Below, piece by piece: positions 14,833 to 22,421 of a stretch of DNA of 34,733 nt. Position 1 is the first letter of the stretch. Each line of letters opens with the position of its first letter. The stretch spans positions 1 through 34,733 of the forward strand of contig NZ_JAPNLM010000047.1 in the NCBI RefSeq assembly GCF_026627255.1, read 5' to 3'. The notes beneath the pieces are model-generated. The model was not told the DNA's origin. It searched no databases and saw only the letters and a program-made list of their open reading frames with translations. Source of the DNA: Streptomyces antarcticus (GTDB lineage Bacteria; Actinomycetota; Actinomycetes; Streptomycetales; Streptomycetaceae). Both the position numbers and the translations under genes were made by a program.

Positions 14833-16611
14833 TTGACCCTGGCCGATCACCCGACCACCACCCCACCGCCCGCCACGTACGGCGCCGTCCTGGGCAGCCG
14901 GCATGTCCTGCGCCTGCTCGGCGGCACCCTGACCGGACGCCTGCCCAACGGCATGGTCCCCGTCGGACTCGTCCTGTGGATCACCGGAGGTGGAGGGTCG
15001 CTGGCCTTCGCCGGACTGCTCGCCGCGCTGTACGGGCTGGCGTCCGGGCTGTCCCAGCCGGTCAAGGGCAGGCTGATGGACCGCTACGGACAGACCCGCG
15101 TGTCGGCCCCGGCGGTGCTGCTGAACTCCGGCTGCCTGGCCGCGCTCCCCTTGATCGGAGCCGGCGGGCATCCGGCCGCGGTGACCGCGGTGGTGGGGTT
15201 CGCGGGCCTGGTCACGGCGCCGCTGGAGGCCGGCCTGCGGGCGTTGTGGCCGACCGTCGTGCCCGATCTCGGTCGGCGCCGAGTCGTCCAGGCTCTCGAC
15301 ACCGGCTCGCAAGGACTCCTCTACATCGCAGGCCCCCTGCTCGCCTCCTGGCTGGCCACAGCGCACGGGCCCGACACCGCCCTGACCGCGACCGCCGCAC
15401 TCGGGCTCGTGGGCACGGCGGTCGTCCTGACCGCCGCACCGTCACGGACCTGGCGTCCTGCCATCGCAGACGGGTCTGCGGGAAGCGGGCGCTTGATGGG
15501 AGCCGGTCTGGTCCTGCTGTGCACCGCGTTGGCGGGAACGGGCTTCGCGCTCGGCGCGATGACCGTGTGGGCCGCGGACATGGCCAGCACCCACGGGCTG
15601 GCCATGCTCTCCGGGGTGCTCCCCGCCGCGTTCTCCACTGGCAGCTTCCTCGGAGGCCTGGTCTACGCCCGCCGGGCGTGGCCCGGCACGACCGCCACCC
15701 AACTCATCACCACCAGCGCACTGTTCCTCCTCGGCTGGGTTCCGCTCCTGGCCCAGCCCGAACCCCGGACCGCCATCGCCCTCGCGGTCGTCCCGGGACT
15801 CTTCCTCACCCTGATCATCACCAACGGCTTCCACACCGTTGACTCCCTCGCCCCCGCCTCCCGCACCACCGAGGCGTACGCCTGGCTGATCCTGTCGGTC
15901 GGCACCGGCCAGGCCGCAGGGACCGCGCTCGCCGGAGCCCTCGCCGAGCGCCCGCACGTACTCGCCGGGCTCCCCGCCGCCGGAGCCGCCACCTCGCTGG
16001 CCATCCTCACCCTCGCCCGCCGAAAGCTCGGCCCCGGCCGTCGGCTCGGCCGCCACCGGCGCCCCCGCCAGGCCCAACACCCCAACTCACCTGCATCCGA
16101 AGGAGATTCACGCATGGCCGTACGAACCGAATGGAAGATCGTCCACAGCTGTGGACACGAGATCACGCACAACCTGTCGGACCGTCCCGCCGACAAGCGG
16201 GCAGGGTTCGCCCGCTGGCTCGGCGGGCGGGACTGCTCCGACTGCTGGAAGACCGCCCGTGACTCCGACACCGTCGCCAAGGAGGAATGGCTCGCCGCGA
16301 AGCGCGCCGAGGAGCAGCAGGCCGCGCGCGCCTGGACGCAGCAGTTCGACATGCCGCCGCTGGAGGGCCCGGAGCGGGCGCTGGCCTGGGGTGAGCGTTC
16401 CCGCTACCAGCTGGTGACCAGCGCTTACACCGCCCTCGTCGCCGAGGGATCCTGGGACGAGGCGGACTGGTCCGCTCTGGAGGAGAGGATCCGTGCGGTG
16501 ACCCGGGCCGGCTGGTGGATCGACCAGCGTGATGCCGAGGGCACGGACCTTCCCGAGCTGCTGGACGCGGCCACGGCCGATGACCGTGGGACGGAGAACC
16601 CGTTCCGGTAG
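14833..16611 (+). CDS. MFS transporter in frame with a C-terminal zinc-ribbon-like protein
   Basis: This predicts 592 aa from TTG 14833. Residues about 15-400 have the alternating hydrophobic pattern of a major facilitator, with the loop motif KGRLMDRYGQTR between helices 2 and 3. A basic Arg/Pro linker leads without any stop into the 165-residue protein that also has its own start at 16114. The usual MFS length is about 400, so the reading frame has lost, or never had, a stop between two genes. The substrate is unknown; sequence suggests only a small-molecule exporter. A fused protein, separate products by internal initiation, or both are possible. The end is ENPFR. Confidence 0.82.
   Translation: MTLADHPTTTPPPATYGAVLGSRHVLRLLGGTLTGRLPNGMVPVGLVLWITGGGGSLAFAGLLAALYGLASGLSQPVKGRLMDRYGQTRVSAPAVLLNSGCLAALPLIGAGGHPAAVTAVVGFAGLVTAPLEAGLRALWPTVVPDLGRRRVVQALDTGSQGLLYIAGPLLASWLATAHGPDTALTATAALGLVGTAVVLTAAPSRTWRPAIADGSAGSGRLMGAGLVLLCTALAGTGFALGAMTVWAADMASTHGLAMLSGVLPAAFSTGSFLGGLVYARRAWPGTTATQLITTSALFLLGWVPLLAQPEPRTAIALAVVPGLFLTLIITNGFHTVDSLAPASRTTEAYAWLILSVGTGQAAGTALAGALAERPHVLAGLPAAGAATSLAILTLARRKLGPGRRLGRHRRPRQAQHPNSPASEGDSRMAVRTEWKIVHSCGHEITHNLSDRPADKRAGFARWLGGRDCSDCWKTARDSDTVAKEEWLAAKRAEEQQAARAWTQQFDMPPLEGPERALAWGERSRYQLVTSAYTALVAEGSWDEADWSALEERIRAVTRAGWWIDQRDAEGTDLPELLDAATADDRGTENPFR
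16114..16611 (+). CDS. Zinc-ribbon-like protein from an internal start
   Basis: This predicts 165 aa from ATG 16114, with GAAGGAG eight bases upstream inside the larger frame beginning at 14833. The N-terminus reads WKIVHSCGHEITHNL and then GRDCSDCWK, giving CxH and CxxC pairs about 30 residues apart that could bind one zinc. The rest is helical with charged stretches, including EEWLAAKRAEEQQAARAW. From memory, this N-terminal pattern is common in hypothetical proteins of Streptomyces plasmids. The strong internal ribosome site suggests it is made separately even if fusion also occurs. Confidence 0.7.
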   Translation: MAVRTEWKIVHSCGHEITHNLSDRPADKRAGFARWLGGRDCSDCWKTARDSDTVAKEEWLAAKRAEEQQAARAWTQQFDMPPLEGPERALAWGERSRYQLVTSAYTALVAEGSWDEADWSALEERIRAVTRAGWWIDQRDAEGTDLPELLDAATADDRGTENPFR

Positions 16612-16626
16612 CCGGGGCGGGGCCCA

Positions 16627-16664
16627 TATATAGCCGACGATCCCCGGTCAGCCAAACCGGGGAT
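16627..16664 (+). promoter_or_regulatory. TATATA box and palindromic operator-like element, copy 2
   Basis: TATATA at 16627-16632 is followed by the perfect palindrome ATCCCCGGT, 7-base spacer CAGCCAA, ACCGGGGAT (16640-16664). The central 25 bases are identical to the minus-strand element at 511-535. The GTG of the next gene is 65 bases downstream. A promoter with a repressor site at the transcription start would fit. As RNA it would be a stable 5'-UTR hairpin with the same loop in both copies. Confidence 0.62.
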
Positions 16665-16729
16665 TCTCCAGACCATTGAAGTACTTCACCAGCCGCTACC
16701 TGCGGCACTTTCGTGGAAGGACTTCTGCC

Positions 16730-17149
16730 GTGCCCGACGCCAGCCGCGCCGCGTTCATACCCGCCGATGCGATCACCCCCGAGCGGGACATCACCCACGA
16801 ACACTTCGCCCCCGGCGACCGGATCGTGGTCATCAAGGGTGTGGACGACGGCGCCCTGTGGGGAGACGCGATGACGGTGGTCACCCCGTCCTGGCACACC
16901 CCGACGAACGAGGACGGGTGGCGCCTGCGGAACCCGGAGGGAGGCGCCCTCAGTTTCATCACCGGACACCCTCGCTACCTCGTCCACCTCTCCCAGCACT
17001 GCCCCGACTGCCTGATCTACCAGCGGGCCCTGCAGGACTACCTGGTGCCGAAGTTCCCCGGGGGCGAGTCCGTCGATGTGGGCTGGTACTCGATCACCGA
17101 GCTGAACCAGCTCGTCCACGTCACCGACGGCCGGGCCGGCAGCCGATGA
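16730..17149 (+). CDS. Unknown small beta-rich protein
   Basis: This predicts 139 aa from GTG 16730, with GGAAGGA eight bases upstream; a TTG at 16676 is in frame but has no ribosome site. Features are GDRIVVIKGVDD near residue 28, DGWRLRNPEGG at about 63, and HCPDC at about 90. Probably beta-rich with a final helix. No family is recognised. Unlike most accessory genes it seems to have its own promoter (TATATA plus palindrome). It ends TDGRAGSR and overlaps the relaxase-like gene by ATGA, so the two are probably a functional pair. Confidence 0.74.
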   Translation: MPDASRAAFIPADAITPERDITHEHFAPGDRIVVIKGVDDGALWGDAMTVVTPSWHTPTNEDGWRLRNPEGGALSFITGHPRYLVHLSQHCPDCLIYQRALQDYLVPKFPGGESVDVGWYSITELNQLVHVTDGRAGSR

Positions 17150-17907
17150 TCCCCGCGGTGCACGGGCTGAGCACGTCCTGCGTGGACGGGCTTGCCGAGG
17201 CGCTGGGCCGGCCCGTCAGCGACCAGGAGGGTCTGACCACCGAGGGCACGATCGTCGCCCACTGGTCCGACCTCGACTTCTTCACCGACGAGGACCGGAT
17301 CTGGACCTCGGCCGAGTGGGCCCAGCACCTCGACGACCCGCACAGGCAGCATCCGTTCGCCGCCACCTACCGGGGCGACCGTCGCGTCATCCTCCATGTC
17401 AGCGTTCGCCTGCACCCCAAGGACCGGGAGCTCACTCCCGCCGAATGGTCCGAGGTCGGCAACCGGCTCGCGCGCGTCGCAGGTATCGCACCGCCCGGCG
17501 ACCGGCATTCCGGCCGCTGGATCGCTGTTCGAGACCAGTCCCACCGTCTCGACCTGCTGGCCAATCTGATCCGCGAGGACGGCGTCCGCGCGGCCGTGCC
17601 CAGGAAAATCCATCACGTCCTGGCCGCGGAATGTCGGCGTATCGAAGCAGACCTCGGCCTTCTCTCCCCCCGAGAGCACCACGTCAGCCCCTTCAAAGCC
17701 AACATGTTGGCCGCCGCCACGCAGCCCACCACCGAGCGCCTCGACCCCAGCATCGTGGCGCACCTGTCCGACGAGGCGGACCGGCACCTCGCCGCCGCGC
17801 GCCGCCTCATGGAGAAGGCAGGTCAGCATCTCGGCGCCCCGGTCGCAAGCCCTTCCCCACATCTCCCCGCCGGCTTCCCGGCGCCCGGTTCCCCCCGGGG
17901 CCGCTGA
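17146..17907 (+). CDS. Relaxase-like protein with a degenerate histidine motif
   Basis: This predicts 253 aa from ATG 17146, coupled to the gene before. Residues 80-175 follow the order of the relaxase/mobilization nuclease domain found in actinobacterial plasmids: HVSVRLHPKDRELTPAEW (84-101), GIAPPGDRHSGRWIAVR (113-129), LLANLIREDG (137-146) and ECRRIEADLGL (162-172). In active relaxases I know, the segment before the third block is DHIHIV, where two histidines help hold the metal; here it is SHRLDL, keeping His133 only. His84 is retained. The protein is short and has no helicase or primase part. It probably does not nick DNA; binding DNA or accompanying the true relaxase is an inference. 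The end is SPRGR. Confidence 0.65.
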   Translation: MIPAVHGLSTSCVDGLAEALGRPVSDQEGLTTEGTIVAHWSDLDFFTDEDRIWTSAEWAQHLDDPHRQHPFAATYRGDRRVILHVSVRLHPKDRELTPAEWSEVGNRLARVAGIAPPGDRHSGRWIAVRDQSHRLDLLANLIREDGVRAAVPRKIHHVLAAECRRIEADLGLLSPREHHVSPFKANMLAAATQPTTERLDPSIVAHLSDEADRHLAAARRLMEKAGQHLGAPVASPSPHLPAGFPAPGSPRGR

Positions 17908-17939
17908 CTGGCCTCTCCCTTGCAGAAAGCATTCTCTTC

Positions 17940-18650
17940 TTGGCCCTTGCCCACCGTGTCCTGACCATCCGGCGCGATCCGCACTCCGGTGAAGTCCTCG
18001 CCCGTGGAGGCGATCCGGAAGCCCACAGCGTTCTCCAGCGCACCAGGTTCATCCCCGTGGTCCGCCGCCACGAGACCTACCACCGCCTGCCCACCGGCCT
18101 CGACCAGGACGAGGAAATCCGCCTCGCCACCCGGGCCGTGGCCCACCTGCAAGCCGTCGGCTACGACCTCGACACCGACCCCGTCTTCGCCACCGAGCGA
18201 CGCGAACCCCATTACCTCACCCTCGGCGACCAGGTCTCACACCTTGCGACCCGGATCCGGGAAGCCGAGAGCACCGAAGAGGTCGCCGACGCCCTGACGG
18301 AATTGACCGCCACCCACGACGGCATCCTCCCGGCCCTCGCCGAAATCCTGGCCGCCACAGCCGAGTTCCTCCAGGACCTCGGGCATCCCGCAGACCCGCA
18401 CACGGCCGTCCGGCTGCGCCACCTGGCCGACGAGCGCCTTCACGTCCTCGTCTCCGATCTGCGGCACGTCCGAAACGATCTCGCCGACCGGCAGGCCGTA
18501 CACCCTCACCGATCCCCGTGCCCACAGGAAGTCGCCGGTGACGAGCGCGAGAAGTCGGCTTCCTGTCCCTGTCCCGCGCCCGCCCGCATCCCCACCACGC
18601 CCAGCGCACCGGCTGCCGCTCCGCCCGCCCCGGCCGGCCGCCGCCGTTGA
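17940..18650 (+). CDS. Module A-C protein
   Basis: This predicts 236 aa from TTG 17940, with CAGAAAG ten bases upstream. Residues 1-80 are a module A copy (DPHSGEVLARG, LQRTRFIPV, YHRLPTGLDQ, AVAHLQAVGYDLDTD). Residues about 100-180 are a module C copy (STEEVADALTELTATHDGIL, then AVRLRHLADERLHVLVSDL). The tail is Pro/Ala-rich and ends PAGRRR. It carries in one chain two modules that are separate genes at 10782 and 20860. Function is unknown. Confidence 0.74.
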   Translation: MALAHRVLTIRRDPHSGEVLARGGDPEAHSVLQRTRFIPVVRRHETYHRLPTGLDQDEEIRLATRAVAHLQAVGYDLDTDPVFATERREPHYLTLGDQVSHLATRIREAESTEEVADALTELTATHDGILPALAEILAATAEFLQDLGHPADPHTAVRLRHLADERLHVLVSDLRHVRNDLADRQAVHPHRSPCPQEVAGDEREKSASCPCPAPARIPTTPSAPAAAPPAPAGRRR

Positions 18651-18676
18651 CCGCCCCGATCCCGCCCGAGGAACCC

Positions 18677-19423
18677 ATGCCCGACCACGATCCTGAAGAG
18701 CTCGACTCTTTCGCCGCCATCCTCACCCAGCTCCTGCCCGGTACCTGGACCCGGGAACTGCGCCAGCACACCGCCCACGACGACCAGTTCTTCCTCACCG
18801 CCGACGTGTGGGACATGAACCGCGTCGCCGACGCCCTCGCCCAGCACCCCCTGAAGCAGGACGTCATCCTCACCCGCGACGACGGCCGGCGCCTGTTCCT
18901 CATGGACCACCCCCGCTATGAAGACGAGTTCCTCGTCGCAGCCATGGCCCCCGCAAGCACCCACGCTGAGGCGTTTCGTGGGGTCGTGGAGCCGGACGGA
19001 ATCACGATCACCGGCGACCCCGAGCAGGCCGCCGACACCATCGCCACCCAGCTCCTGCCCCGCTACGAGTCCGCCCTCGCCCAGGTCCAGGACAACGCCG
19101 CCCGCATCGCCCGCGCCTCCGCCCAGCCCGACACCCTGGTGCTGACCTGGACCGAGACCGGAGACCTCACCACCACCACCGAGGACCCGGACGTGGCGAA
19201 GATCCTCACCGAGCACGGCTTCGTCCACGGCCCCGACAGCACCTTGTACTCCCTCTCCGGCGACGACACCGCCGAGCAGGCTCGAGCCGTCCGAGCAGCC
19301 GGCGCCCAGCTGACCGCGCTCGGCACCGGTCTCGCCCTGCGGCACGCACCCCAGCGGGTACCACTGGGCACCACTGCGGTCGCCGCCCCGCACTCCGCAC
19401 CACGTACGGTCCGCGCACGGTGA
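18677..19423 (+). CDS. Module B-A protein, first of a tandem pair
   Basis: This predicts 248 aa from ATG 18677, close behind GAGGAA; TTG 18647, overlapping the upstream stop, is an alternative. Residues about 5-145 are module B (LLPGTWTREL, LTRDDGRRLFLMDHPRY, AFRGVVEPDGITIT). Residues about 155-230 are module A (VLTWTETGDLT, LTEHGFVHG, LYSLSG). The tail ends PRTVRAR. It is a clear paralogue of the next gene with the same domain order, so the two arose by tandem duplication. The stop overlaps the GTG start of the copy (GTGA). Confidence 0.78.
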   Translation: MPDHDPEELDSFAAILTQLLPGTWTRELRQHTAHDDQFFLTADVWDMNRVADALAQHPLKQDVILTRDDGRRLFLMDHPRYEDEFLVAAMAPASTHAEAFRGVVEPDGITITGDPEQAADTIATQLLPRYESALAQVQDNAARIARASAQPDTLVLTWTETGDLTTTTEDPDVAKILTEHGFVHGPDSTLYSLSGDDTAEQARAVRAAGAQLTALGTGLALRHAPQRVPLGTTAVAAPHSAPRTVRAR

Positions 19424-20169
19424 GCACACCCGACGGCCTCGCCGCCTTCGGCGAAGCGCTCGCCGCCCGTCTGCCCGGTACCTGGAATAGCACGGATAGC
19501 CTCAACCCCGCTTACCAGGACCGGTTCTTGACCCTGGACACACCCTGGGATGCGGGGCATGCGGGATACGTCGCAACCAACTTCCCGCTCGCCCGTGAGG
19601 TCTTCCTGCGCCGGGCCGACGGCGCCCACTTCCTGATCTTCGACCGCCTCCGGCATCCGCGCCAGTTCCTGATCTGCGCTCTGGAGCCGGACCTCCACCA
19701 CGATGCCTTCTACGGGGTTGCCGAGCCCAACGGAATCGCGATCTCCTGCGACCCGCCACGTGCGGCGTCGCAGATCGCCCGCCGCCTGCTGCCCCTCTAC
19801 GACGAGGCGCTTCTCCAGGTCCGGCGTCAAGCCGTCCGTCCGGTTCCTCGCCGTGCCGCCCCTGCCCTGGCCGTCGGAATGGTGAGCATGGCCTGGCACC
19901 CCGACGGCAGCGTCGGCGCCGTCACCGGAGTCCCCGAAGCCACCGCCGTTCTCTACGCCGTGGGATTCCAGTACAGCCCCTACCACCAGCAGTACCTCCT
20001 GCCTGCGTCGTACGGGGACCGCCAACAGATCGCGCGCATCCAGGTCGCCTCACAGCGACTGGCCCGGCTCGGCGTCGGCATCACCATGCGTCCGGCCCAC
20101 CCACTCCCGAAGCCCTCCGTGCTGCCCGTGCGCCCGCCGGCCCCCGTCACCTCCTCGGTAGCCCGCTGA
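19420..20169 (+). CDS. Module B-A protein, second of a tandem pair
   Basis: This predicts 249 aa from GTG 19420, overlapping the stop of its paralogue. Module B shows RLPGTWNS, LRRADGAHFLIFDRLRHP and AFYGVAEPNGIAIS. Module A shows MAWHPDGSVGAV, LYAVGFQYS and QYLLPASYGDR. The two paralogues keep these motifs in the same order but have diverged widely between them, so the duplication is old. The tail is Pro/Val-rich and ends SSVAR. No catalytic signature is visible. Confidence 0.78.
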   Translation: MSTPDGLAAFGEALAARLPGTWNSTDSLNPAYQDRFLTLDTPWDAGHAGYVATNFPLAREVFLRRADGAHFLIFDRLRHPRQFLICALEPDLHHDAFYGVAEPNGIAISCDPPRAASQIARRLLPLYDEALLQVRRQAVRPVPRRAAPALAVGMVSMAWHPDGSVGAVTGVPEATAVLYAVGFQYSPYHQQYLLPASYGDRQQIARIQVASQRLARLGVGITMRPAHPLPKPSVLPVRPPAPVTSSVAR

Positions 20170-20196
20170 TCCACCCACCACCGCAAGGAGCTCCCC

Positions 20197-20598
20197 ATGG
20201 GCAATCTGGCCGATGAATCCGGCACCGACATCGAGATCTACCGCCGAGCCCTCAACCCCGACACCATCCACATCGTCAGCCGCAGCAACGCCCCCGAGGA
20301 GCTCTTGGTGCTCCTCGACAGCGCAGGCCTGGAACGCAAGACCGACGGCCCCGCCTACGTCTGGCACGAAACCCCTGAAGGCCTGAGCGAACAGGCCCAG
20401 AAACAGCTCGCCACCCGCGCGGTGCTCCCACTCCTCCTCGCCGACTACGTGGTCAACATCGACCCGGACGTGTACGACGTGACCGCTTGGGCTCAGGAGA
20501 TGGCCAAGCACCGCACGCGACAGGCTAAAGCCCAGGCCGGACTGGCTACCGCAGTACCGCCGCAGGGGGCACCCGGCTCCCCACCTCGTTCTCGCTAA
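20197..20598 (+). CDS. Module A protein with arginine tail
   Basis: This predicts 133 aa from ATG 20197, with AAGGAG six bases upstream. It is one module A copy (IEIYRRALNPDTIHIV, LLDSAGLERK, AYVWHETPEG, a helix with QLATRAVLPLLLADYVVNID), followed by a short helix and a tail ending PPRSR. The LATRA segment and D at the end of the helix match the copy in the 17940 product most closely. A strong hairpin follows the stop codon at 20604-20633. Function is unknown. Confidence 0.74.
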   Translation: MGNLADESGTDIEIYRRALNPDTIHIVSRSNAPEELLVLLDSAGLERKTDGPAYVWHETPEGLSEQAQKQLATRAVLPLLLADYVVNIDPDVYDVTAWAQEMAKHRTRQAKAQAGLATAVPPQGAPGSPPRSR

Positions 20599-20603
20599 CC
20601 ACA

Positions 20604-20633
20604 CCGTCCCCGGCCCTCCCGGGCCGGGGACGG
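20604..20633 (+). terminator. Strong hairpin, possible terminator without T tract
   Basis: CCGTCCCCGGCCC, loop TCCC and GGGCCGGGGACGG form a perfect 13-bp stem, six bases after the stop codon at 20598. There is no T run, so it may be a T-less actinobacterial terminator, a partial terminator, or an mRNA-stabilising element. Genes continue in the same direction directly after it. Confidence 0.6.
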
Positions 20634-20662
20634 CTCCGGCCCGACCCACCTGGAGCATCACG

Positions 20663-20863
20663 ATCCAGCAGACCCCCAACCGACTACCGCCGATCTCCCC
20701 CGCCCGGCGCCCGCGCCTGGCCGTCTTCCTCCTGCGCCGCTACCTGCGCGCCGTGACCGCCGGAACCCCGGCCGGCACACCCCCGCTCGTCCCGGCCCAT
20801 CCGGCCACACGGTCACGTCCCGAGGCAGAGCAGCTGGCCCCGACCATCCCTGGAGGAGCATGA
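20663..20863 (+). CDS. Small basic protein, probable ATC start
   Basis: This predicts 66 aa. GGAG at 20652-20655 is seven bases from ATC 20663. No ATG, GTG or TTG lies in frame between the preceding stop and the hydrophobic-basic core (RLAVFLLRRYLRAV, about residues 18-31). The stop is embedded in the ATG of the next gene (ATGA). Third-position G/C bias supports coding, but the product is short, Pro/Arg-rich and lacks a known domain. The core could be a membrane-associated amphipathic helix. Confidence 0.5.
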   Translation: MQQTPNRLPPISPARRPRLAVFLLRRYLRAVTAGTPAGTPPLVPAHPATRSRPEAEQLAPTIPGGA

Positions 20864-21234
20864 CCGTCTACGACCCCGAAGCCCTGGCCCGCCAGATCGC
20901 ACAGCAGATCGCGGAGCTCAACGAGCACCTGATCGTGGCCTCGCCCCAGCAAGCCGCCCGCATCCTGGGCCAGGTCCTCGACCCCGAAGAAGGCGTCCTC
21001 GGATCGCTGACCACATTGGTGGCCACCGGATCACGCTTCGCGCAGGGCCGGGCCCTCACCGGAGTTCTACCGCCCGAAGTGTGGCTCGCCCTCGGCCGCG
21101 CCGCGAACGAACTGCACGACATCGCCCTCGACCTCGACGACCACGCAGAGGACATCCACCGGCTCACCCAGAGCCCGCCGACCACCGTGCTCCCGCCTGC
21201 CCCGTCGGCGCTCGTCGCCAGGAGGCACCGGTGA
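20860..21234 (+). CDS. Module C protein
   Basis: This predicts 124 aa from ATG 20860, closely behind GGAGGA. It is an entirely helical module C: SPQQAARILGQVLDPEEGVL, TTLVATGSRF, AANELHDIALDLDDHAEDI. This is the most regular copy in the cluster and the best reference for aligning the others. The end is VARRHR. The stop is embedded in the GTG of the first DUF317 gene (GTGA), and a similar module C gene (22074) precedes the second, so the C/DUF317 pair looks like a duplicated unit. Confidence 0.75.
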   Translation: MTVYDPEALARQIAQQIAELNEHLIVASPQQAARILGQVLDPEEGVLGSLTTLVATGSRFAQGRALTGVLPPEVWLALGRAANELHDIALDLDDHAEDIHRLTQSPPTTVLPPAPSALVARRHR

Positions 21235-22037
21235 AGAAGACCTGGACAGGCTGGGGACCGACCGCCGACCAGCCCCAGCAGCACTACCTGGTCGAGCCCC
21301 GCCACCTCGGCGGCGGCGGCGACCTCCGCTTCGTCGCCGAGTACCTGCGCGCCTCCGGCTGGAAGGACATCTCCCGCACAGGCGGCCCGATCGTCTTCGA
21401 CAGCCCCGACCGCTCCGTACGGGTCGGTTTCGACCCCACGGCGATGCCCGGCGGCTGGACCATCTCCGGCCAGGCCGTCGGGCAGCAGCCCGCCTGGCAC
21501 GCCACGTTCACCACCGCCGTGCCGATCGAGATCGTCGCCGGGTTCACCGACACCCTGACCCAACCGCGCTCAGCCCACGCCCCGAACGTGTGGGCACCGC
21601 TGGAGGAGAACGGGTGGGAAACCGAACGCGGACAGCACTTCACCGCCGTCTCCCCGGACCGAAACGCCTGGCTGCAGTACCACCAGAACGAACCCGGCCA
21701 GGCGCACTGGTGGGCCGGCGCCCGCACCGAACACGGCCGCGCCTGGGACGCCGTCTTCACCCCCACGACGCCAATGCACCTCATCCAGGGATTCTCTGCC
21801 GCGCTCGCCGACCCGACCCCGGTCATGCGCCCCCGCGGCAGCGTCCCGGCAAGTAAGTGGATCCGCACCACCTCAGTATCCGTACGCCCCTCCGAACTCG
21901 GGGGCTGGCAGCAGGCCCGGATCACCGCCGCCCGCGCCGCCACCTGGGCCCGCAACTCCTGGGCCGCCAACCGCCCCCGCCAGCACACTCCCGCCAACCC
22001 CTACACGGCAACCGGCACGACCAAGACCCGCCGCTGA
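21231..22037 (+). CDS. DUF317 protein, copy 1
   Basis: This predicts 268 aa from GTG 21231, with CAGGAGG five bases upstream. It has two DUF317-type repeats: residues about 18-115 (VEPRHLGGGGDLRF, YLRASGW, FDSPDRSVRVGF, IEIVAGFTDTL) and about 118-210 (VWAPLEENGW, AVSPDRNAWLQYH, MHLIQGFSAALADPTPVMR). The SPD motif and the GF/AF-x-x-AL end are the hallmarks of this Streptomyces-enriched family of unknown function. Probably cytoplasmic. The C-terminus is a basic helix plus a tail ending TTKTRR. Confidence 0.88.
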   Translation: MKKTWTGWGPTADQPQQHYLVEPRHLGGGGDLRFVAEYLRASGWKDISRTGGPIVFDSPDRSVRVGFDPTAMPGGWTISGQAVGQQPAWHATFTTAVPIEIVAGFTDTLTQPRSAHAPNVWAPLEENGWETERGQHFTAVSPDRNAWLQYHQNEPGQAHWWAGARTEHGRAWDAVFTPTTPMHLIQGFSAALADPTPVMRPRGSVPASKWIRTTSVSVRPSELGGWQQARITAARAATWARNSWAANRPRQHTPANPYTATGTTKTRR

Positions 22038-22073
22038 CCCATCCAGCCCACGCCACTACAACCGAGGAGCCCC

Positions 22074-22421
22074 ATGACCGCACCCGTCACCGTCCCCACC
22101 CCGGAACAGATCGAGCAGGCCACCGACACCCTGGCCCAGCTCGTGGACTACCTGCGGACCGAGCCGCCCACCGCCGACGTCCTGCCGCTGCTGACACCCC
22201 TCCTCGACGAGGACGACGGCATCCCCATGCTGCTGTCCGACGTCCTGCGCGCCGCCGCCCGAGCCGTCGCCACCCACGCCGAGCCGTACAGCAGCGACGT
22301 CAACTCGGTGGTCACCACCCTTCGGGAAGCAGCCACCGAGATCATGCAGTGGCACAGCCTGCACTGGGAGGTCCGCCGCCTGGCCCGCGCCACCGCCACC
22401 ACGCCTGAGGCGACGCCCTGA
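22074..22421 (+). CDS. Module C protein preceding the second DUF317 gene
   Basis: This predicts 115 aa from ATG 22074, with GAGGAG upstream. It is a helical module C with PTADVLPLLTPLLDEDDGIP and a VVTTLREAATEIMQW helix, the closest relative in position and pattern of the 20860 product. It lacks the arginine tail. The TGA stop is embedded in the CTG start of the next gene. A two-gene unit (module C then DUF317) therefore occurs twice in a row. Confidence 0.72.
   Translation: MTAPVTVPTPEQIEQATDTLAQLVDYLRTEPPTADVLPLLTPLLDEDDGIPMLLSDVLRAAARAVATHAEPYSSDVNSVVTTLREAATEIMQWHSLHWEVRRLARATATTPEATP

Noticed and set aside
7270..15366. Minus-strand frames of 723 and 834 residues (7270-9441, 12862-15366)
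   Set aside because: Antisense to the VirB4-type ATPase and to the module and MFS genes, without ribosome sites or domain patterns; these are shadows of high G+C coding DNA.
20604..20633. End of a transcription unit at the 13-bp hairpin
   Set aside because: Not accepted as certain, because there is no T tract and same-strand genes resume at once; kept only as a possible or partial terminator.
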